Below are positions 57,631 through 64,000 of a DNA stretch of 64,000 nucleotides, in pieces. The DNA comes from Hemibagrus wyckioides (taxonomy: Eukaryota; Chordata; Actinopteri; Siluriformes; Bagridae): NCBI RefSeq assembly GCF_019097595.1, contig NC_080718.1, positions 24,799,157-24,863,156 on the forward strand, written 5' to 3'. The first letter of the stretch is position 1. The number at the start of each line of letters is the position of its first letter. The notes under the pieces were generated by a model, which saw nothing but the letters and a program-made list of their open reading frames with translations, searched no databases and had not been told where the DNA came from. Both the position numbers and the translations under genes were made by a program.

Positions 57631-60600
57631 GTGTGGGGGGGGTGTTTGGTTTGTGCAGGGGATGTGTAGATGTGTGTGAGGGTGTGTGTAGAGGTGCGTG
57701 TAAGGGTGTAGGGTGTGCATTGGGGTGCGTGTGAGGGGTGTGAGGTGTGTGTGGTGGTGTGTGTGTAGGGGGTAGTGTGGGGATGTGTGTGGAGGGGTGT
57801 GTGTGGTAGTGTGTGGAGGGGTGTATGGTGTGTGTAGGAGTTTAGGATGTATGTGTAGGGAGTAGAGTGTGTGTGGTGGTGTGTGTAGGGGTGTAGGGTG
57901 TGTGTGTAATTGTGTAGGATGTGTGTGTAGGGGTGTAGGGTGTGTGTGTAGGGGTGTAGGGTGTGTGTAGTTGTGTAGGATGTGTGTGTAGGGGTGTAGG
58001 ATGTGTGTGTAGTTGTGTAGGATGTGTGTGTAGTTGTGTAGGATGTGTGTGTAGGGGTGTAGGATGTGTGTAGTTGTGTAGGATGTGTGTGTAGGGGTGT
58101 AGGGTGTGTGTAATTGTGTAGGATGTGTGTGTAGGGGTGTAGGGTGTGTGTAATTGTGTAGGATGTGTGTGTAATTGTGTAGGATGTGTGTGTAGGGATG
58201 TAGGATGTGTGTGTAGGGGTGTAGGATGTGTGTGTAGGGGTGTAGGATGTGTGTGTAGTTGTGTAGGATGTGTGTGTAGGGGTGTAGGATGTGTGTGTAA
58301 TTGTGTAGGGTGTGTGTGTAATTGTGTAGGATGTGTGTGTAGGATGTGTGTGTAGGGGTGTAGGGTGTGTGTAATTGTGTAGGATGTGTGTGTAGGGGTG
58401 TAGGATGTGTGTAGTTGTGTAGGATGTGTGTGTAGTTGTGTAGGATGTGTGTGTAGGGGTAGGGGTGTAGGGTGTGTGTGTAGTTGTGTAGGATGTGTGT
58501 AATTGTGTAGGATGTGTGTGTAGGGGTGTAGGATGTGTGTGTAGGGGTGTAGGGTGTGTGTGTAGTTGTGTAGGATGTGTGTGTAGTTGTGTAGGATGTG
58601 TGTGTAGTTGTGTAGGGTGTGTGTGTAGTTGTGTAGGGTGTGTGTGTAGTTGTGTAGGATGTGTGTGTAGGGGTGTAGGATGTGTGTGTAGGGGTGTAGG
58701 ATGTGTGTGTAGTTGTGTAGGGTGTGTGTGTAGTTGTGTAGGATGTGTGTGTAGGGGTGTAGGATGTGTGTGTAGGGGTGTAGGATGTGTGTGTAATTGT
58801 GTAGGATGTGTGTGTAATTGTGTAGGATGTGTGTGTAGTTGTGTAGGATGTGTGTGTAGGGGTGTAGGATGTGTGTGTAATTGTGTAGGATGTGTGTGTA
58901 GGGGTGTAGGGTGTGTGTGTAGGGGTGTAGGGTGTGTGTAGTTGTGTAGGATGTGTGTGTAGGGGTGTAGGATGTGTGTGTAGTTGTGTAGGATGTGTGT
59001 GTAGTTGTGTAGGATGTGTGTGTAGGGGTGTAGGATGTGTGTAATTGTGTAGGATGTGTGTAGGGGTGTAGGATGTGTGTAGTTGTGTAGGATGTGTGTG
59101 TAGGGGTGTAGGGTGTGTGTGTAGGGGTGCAGGATGTGTGTGTAGGGGTGTAGGATGTGTGTGTAATTGTGTAGGATGTGTGTGTAGTTGTGTAGGATGT
59201 GTGTAGGGGTGTAGGGTGTGTGTGTAGGGGTGTAGGGTGTGTGTGTAGGGGTGTAGGGTGTGTGTGTAGTTGTGTAGGGTGTGTGTGTAGTTGTGTAGGG
59301 TGTGTGTGTAGTTGTGTAGGGTGTGTGTGTAGTTGTGTAGGATGTGTGTGTAGGGGTGTAGGGTGTGTGTAGTTGTGTAGGATGTGTGTGTAGGGGTGTA
59401 GGATGTGTGTGTAGGGGTGTAGGGTGTGTGTGTAGGGGTGTAGGGTGTGTGTGTAGTTGTGTAGGGTGTGTGTGTAGTTGTGTAGGGTGTGTGTGTAGTT
59501 GTGTAGGGTGTGTGTGTAGTTGTGTAGGGTGTGTGTGTAGTTGTGTAGGATGTGTGTGTAGTTGTGTAGGATGTGTGTGTAGGGGTGTAGGGTGTGTGTA
59601 GTTGTGTAGGATGTGTGTGTAGGGGTGTAGGATGTGTGTGTAGGGGTGTAGGGTGTGTGTAATTGTGTAGGGTGTGTGTAATTGTGTAGGGTGTGTGTAA
59701 TTGTGTAGGGTGTGTGTGTAATTGTGTAGGGTGTGTGTGTAGTTGTGTAGGGTGTGTGTGTAGTTGTGTAGGATGTGTGTGTAGTTGTGTAGGATGTGTG
59801 TGTAGTTGTGTAGGATGTGTGTGTAGGGGTGTAGGATGTGTGTGTAGGGGTGTAGGGTGTGTGTGTAGCGGTGTAGGGTGTGTGTAATTGTGTAGGGTGT
59901 GTGTAATTGTGTAGGGTGTGTGTGTAGTTGTGTAGGATGTGTGTGTAGTTGTGTAGGATGTGTGTGTAGTTGTGTAGGGTGTGTGTGTAGGGGTGTAGGA
60001 TGTGTGTGTAGGGGTGTAGGATGTGTGTGTAGGGGTGTAGGATGTGTGTGTAGGGGTGTAGGGTGTGTGTAGTTGTGTAGGATGTGTGTGTAGGGGTGTA
60101 GGATGTGTGTGTAATTGTGTAGGGTGTGTGTAATTGTGTAGGGTGTGTGTAATTGTGTAGGGTGTGTGTGTAGTTGTGTAGGGTGTGTGTGTAGTTGTGT
60201 AGGATGTGTGTGTAGTTGTGTAGGATGTGTGTGTAGTTGTGTAGGATGTGTGTGTAGGGGTGTAGGATGTGTGTGTAGGGGTGTAGGATGTGTGTGTAGC
60301 GGTGTAGGGTGTGTGTAATTGTGTAGGGTGTGTGTAATTGTGTAGGGTGTGTGTGTAGTTGTGTAGGATGTGTGTGTAGTTGTGTAGGATGTGTGTGTAG
60401 TTGTGTAGGGTGTGTGTGTAGGGGTGTAGGATGTGTGTGTAGGGGTGTAGGATGTGTGTGTAGGGGTGTAGGGTGTGTGTAGTTGTGTAGGATGTGTGTG
60501 TAGGGGTGTAGGATGTGTGTGTAATTGTGTAGGATGTGTGTGTAGGGGTGTAGGATGTGTGTGTAATTGTGTAGGATGTGTGTGTAGTGGTGTAGGGTGT

Positions 60601-63124
60601 GTGTGTAGGGGTGTAGGGTGTGTGTGTAGTTGTGTAGGATGTGTGTGTAGTTGTGTAGGGTGTGTGTGTAGTTGTGTAGGATGTGTGTGTAGGGGTGTAG
60701 GGTGTGTGTAGTTGTGTAGGATGTGTGTGTAGTTGTGTAGGATGTGTGTGTAGGGGTGTAGGATGTGTGTGTAGGGGTGTAGGGTGTGTGTGTAGGGGTG
60801 TAGGGTGTGTGTAGTTGTGTAGGATGTGTGTGTAGGGGTGTAGGATGTGTGTGTAGGGGTGTAGGGTGTGTGTGTAGCGGTGTAGGGTGTGTGTAATTGT
60901 GTAGGGTGTGTGTAATTGTGTAGGGTGTGTGTAATTGTGTAGGGTGTGTGTGTAGTTGTGTAGGGTGTGTGTGTAGTTGTGTAGGATGTGTGTGTAGTTG
61001 TGTAGGATGTGTGTGTAGTCGTGTAGGGTGTGTGTGTAGTTGTGTAGGATGTGTGTGTAGGGGTGTAGGATGTGTGTGTAGGGGTGTAGGATGTGTGTGT
61101 AGGGGTGTAGGATGTGTGTGTAGGGGTGTAGGATGTGTGTGTAATTGTGTAGGATGTGTGTGTAGGGGTGTAGGATGTGTGTGTAATTGTGTAGGATGTG
61201 TGTGTAGGGGTGTAGGATGTGTGTGTAGGGGTGTAGGGTGTGTGTAGTTGTGTAGGATGTGTGTGTAGTTGTGTAGGATGTGTGTGTAGGGGTGTAGGAT
61301 GTGTGTAGTTGTGTAGGATGTGTGTGTAGGGGTGTAGGATGTGTGTGTAGGGGTGTAGGGTGTGTGTGTAGCGGTGTAGGGTGTGTGTAATTGTGTAGGG
61401 TGTGTGTAATTGTGTAGGGTGTGTGTGTAGTTGTGTAGGGTGTGTGTGTAGTTGTGTAGGATGTGTGTGTAGTTGTGTAGGATGTGTGTGTAGGGGTGTA
61501 GGATGTGTGTGTAGGGGTGTAGGATGTGTGTGTAATTGTGTAGGATGTATGTGTAATTGTGTAGGATGTGTGTGTAGGGGTGTAGGATGTGTGTGTAATT
61601 GTGTAGGATGTGTGTGTAGGGGTGTAGGATGTGTGTGTAGGGGTGTAGGATGTGTGTGTAATTGTGCAGGATGTGTGTGTAGGGGTGTAGGATGTGTGTG
61701 TAGTTGTGTAGGATGTGTGTGTAGTTGTGTAGGATGTGTGTAGGGGTGTAGGGTGTGTGTGTAGGGGTGTAGGGTGTGTGTGTAGGGGTGTAGGGTGTGT
61801 GTGTAGTTGTGTAGGATGTGTGTAATTGTGTAGGATGTGTGTGTAGGGGTGTAGGATGTGTGTAGTTGTGTAGGATGTGTGTGTAGGGGTGTAGGATGTG
61901 TGTGTAGTTGTGTAGGATGTGTGTGTAGTTGTGTAGGATGTGTGTGTAGGGGTGTAGGATGTGTGTGTAGTTGTGTAGGATGTGTGTGTAGTTGTGTAGG
62001 ATGTGTGTGTAGTTGTGTAGGATGTGTGTGTAGGGGTGTAGGATGTGTGTGTAGTTGTGTAGGATGTGTGTGTAGGGGTGTAGGATGTGTGTGTAGGGGT
62101 GTAGGATGTGAGTGTAGTTGTGTAGGATGTGTGTGTAGTTGTGTAGGATGTGTGTGTAGGGGTGTAGGATGTGAGTGTAATTGTGTAGGATGTGTGTAAT
62201 TGTGTAGGATGTGTGTAGGGGTGTAGGATGTGTGTAGTTGTGTAGGATGTGTGTAGGGGTGCAGGATGTGTGTGTAGTTGTGTAGGATGTGTGTAATTGT
62301 GTAGGATGTGTGTAGTTGTGTAGGATGTGTGTGTAGTTGTGTAGGATGTGTGTGTAGGGGTGTAGGATGTGTGTAGTTGTGTAGGATGTGTGTGTAGTTG
62401 TGTAGGATGTGTGTGTAGGGGTGTAGGATGTGTGTGTAATTGTGTAGGATGTGTGTGTAGGGGTGTAGGATGTGTGTGTAGGGGTGTAGGGTGTGTGTAG
62501 TTGTGTAGGATGTGTGTGTAATTGTGTAGGATGTGTGTGTAGTTGTGTAGGATGTGTGTGTAGGGGTGTAGGGTGTGTGTAGTTGTGTAGGATGTGTGTG
62601 TAGTTGTGTAGGATGTGTGTGTAGTTGTGTAGGATGTGTGTGTAGGGGTGTAGGATGTGTGTGTAGTTGTGTAGGATGTGTGTGTAGTTGTGTAGGATGT
62701 GTGTGTAGGGGTGTAGGATGTGTGTGTAGGGGTGTAGGATGTGTGTGTAGTTGTGTAGGATGTGTGTGTAGGGGTGTAGGATGTGTGTGTAGGGGTGTAG
62801 GATGTGTGTGTAGTTGTGTAGGATGTGTGTGTAGGGGTGTAGGATGTGTGTGTAGGGGTGTAGGATGTGTGTGTAGGGGTGTAGGATGTGTGTGTAGTTG
62901 TGTAGGATGTGTGTGTAGGGGTGTAGGATGTGTGTGTAGGGGTGTAGGGTGTGTGTAGTTGTGTAGGATGTGTGTAGTTGTGTAGGATGTGTGTGTAGTT
63001 GTGTAGGATGTGTGTGTAGTTGTGTAGGATGTGTGTGTAGTTGTGTAGGATGTGTGTGTAGTTGTGTAGGATGTGTGTGTAGGGGTGTAGGATGTGTGTG
63101 TAGTTGTGTAGGATGTGTGTGTAA
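57630..63124. repeat. 5.5-kb 21-bp minisatellite with variant and higher-order structure
   Basis: The unit on the + strand is GTAGG, then A or G, then TGTGTGTGTA, then GTT, GGG or ATT, then GT (21 bp). Length divided by period gives roughly 260 copies, minus 19-bp variants that lack one TG. The first ~250 bp (57630-57880) is more degenerate. The + strand is almost free of C. Because 21 is a multiple of 3 and the minus strand of the unit has no stop in any frame, frames of more than 1800 codons arise (for example repeated HTHPTQL). These are artefacts, with no start context, splice sites or non-repeat domain to suggest a gene. Confidence 0.97.
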
Positions 63125-63219
63125 TATATTGAGATAGAAAGTAACTATTTTGAAAGAGCAAAAAAAAATCATCTTATTACACACACACACACACACACAC
63201 AGACACACACACACACACA

Positions 63220-63272
<53 letters not shown>

Positions 63273-63350
63273 TGTAGAGCCAAACAGACTACTGGCAGTT
63301 GTAAAAAGACAGCATCAGTCACTCATTAGAGCAGCTGTGTAAATACATCC

Positions 63351-63394
<44 letters not shown>

Positions 63395-63529
63395 AGATAC
63401 AAGCCTCATCAATGCTGTAGTAGAAAGAACTAATTTTAAGAGCACTGAATTACAGAGCCAGAAATAAGAATGTGCACGCATGCGTGTTCAGCAGTGTGTG
63501 TTGCTAATAGTACATTATGTGAAAAGGAG

Positions 63530-63590
<61 letters not shown>

Positions 63591-63720
63591 GAAAGACGTC
63601 TTTCAGTACCAGATTAGACTCCCAGTGGTAACATTTTATCCATTATTAACCCAGATCTTAATACTTTGTCATAAATACTGCAGAAGAAAGAACAAAGGTC
63701 TTACTGCGGCTAGCTTTTAA

Positions 63721-63757
<37 letters not shown>

Positions 63758-63872
63758 ACAAATGCAAAAGAAATGTAAGGAGAGAGATAGAGAAAGAGTG
63801 TGACCTTTTCCAGATGGTGCATGTTGTAATCCTGTGTTTGAGGTCCTGCTGAGGACTCTGATTCCTCCACTG

Positions 63873-63921
<49 letters not shown>

Positions 63922-64000
63922 CACCTGTGTATCTATATATAAAAGCTGTAGCTTTCACACACCAGGAAAAAAATGTACATGCAATGCTGTGACTTCATCC
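63125..64000. repeat. CA/TG microsatellite cluster at window end
   Basis: (CA)n 63178-63270, (TG)n 63351-63394, (GT)n 63533-63588, (CA)(GA)n 63720-63757 and (CA)n 63877-63920. Short unique stretches lie between; no coding feature was recognised. Confidence 0.92.

Noticed and set aside
58146..62958. Plus-strand Cys-rich frames (VGCVCSC repeats)
   Set aside because: Same 21-bp repeat read on the other strand; interrupted whenever a 19-bp unit occurs. Not cysteine-rich genes.
57630..63124. CRISPR-like regular repeat array
   Set aside because: The repeats are directly abutting with no unique spacers, and the host is a vertebrate. It is a minisatellite.
57567..63322. Two overlapping minus-strand frames of more than 1800 codons (repeated HTHPTQL / YTHILHN)
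   Set aside because: Pure consequence of a 21-bp period with no stop in any minus frame. Both overlap, change reading by 2-bp unit variants and contain no non-repeat domain.

Overview
This window is vertebrate nuclear DNA, almost certainly from a teleost. The evidence is two spliced genes with GT-AG introns, dense CA/TG, TA, GATA and TTA microsatellites, several Tc1-like transposons, tRNA-derived SINE copies and a teleost-type non-LTR retrotransposon remnant. The repeat spectrum (many Tc1 copies with CACTATATTGCCAAAAGT ends) fits an ostariophysan, possibly a catfish; that species-level guess is inference only.

Two protein-coding genes can be read with confidence, and they converge tail to tail. 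On the + strand, 9.2-31.3 kb holds a complete slc18a2 gene (vesicular monoamine transporter 2): a non-coding first exon in a CpG-rich promoter with a perfect CRE, then 15 coding exons (exons 2-16) that join in frame into a 512-residue, 12-helix transporter with all checked family-critical residues present. On the - strand, 39.4-42.0 kb holds the last two exons of pdzd8 (ER tethering/lipid-transfer protein): the PDZ domain, a proline-rich linker, the C1 zinc finger and the C-terminal coiled coil. The 5' exons of pdzd8 (membrane anchor and SMP domain) were not found and probably lie beyond 64 kb. SLC18A2 and PDZD8 are also neighbours on human 10q25-q26, which supports both calls. The two genes do not share a pathway; their proximity is old synteny.

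Layout: 1-9.2 kb, intergenic, with four Tc1-derived copies and microsatellites; 9.2-9.43 kb, promoter/exon 1; 9.43-31.3 kb, slc18a2, whose introns hold an apparently intact Tc1-like element (13.1-14.3 kb), a degenerate telomere-like tract, two oppositely oriented arrays of one minisatellite either side of exon 10, a perfect 58-bp-arm palindrome and a pair of inverted repeats around exons 13-15; 31.3-39.4 kb, convergent 3' regions with a Tigger-like non-autonomous element; 39.4-42.0 kb, pdzd8 3' exons; 42-57 kb, presumed pdzd8 intron with LINE and SINE remnants, a large palindrome with a TA-repeat core and one unexplained candidate exon; 57.6-63.1 kb, a 5.5-kb 21-bp minisatellite with higher-order structure; 63.1-64 kb, CA/TG microsatellites.

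I found no convincing new biological system. The most unusual items are the 21-bp variant-repeat array, the inverted arrays and palindromes within introns, the intact-looking Tc1 transposase, and the unassigned minus-strand exon candidate near 55.8 kb.
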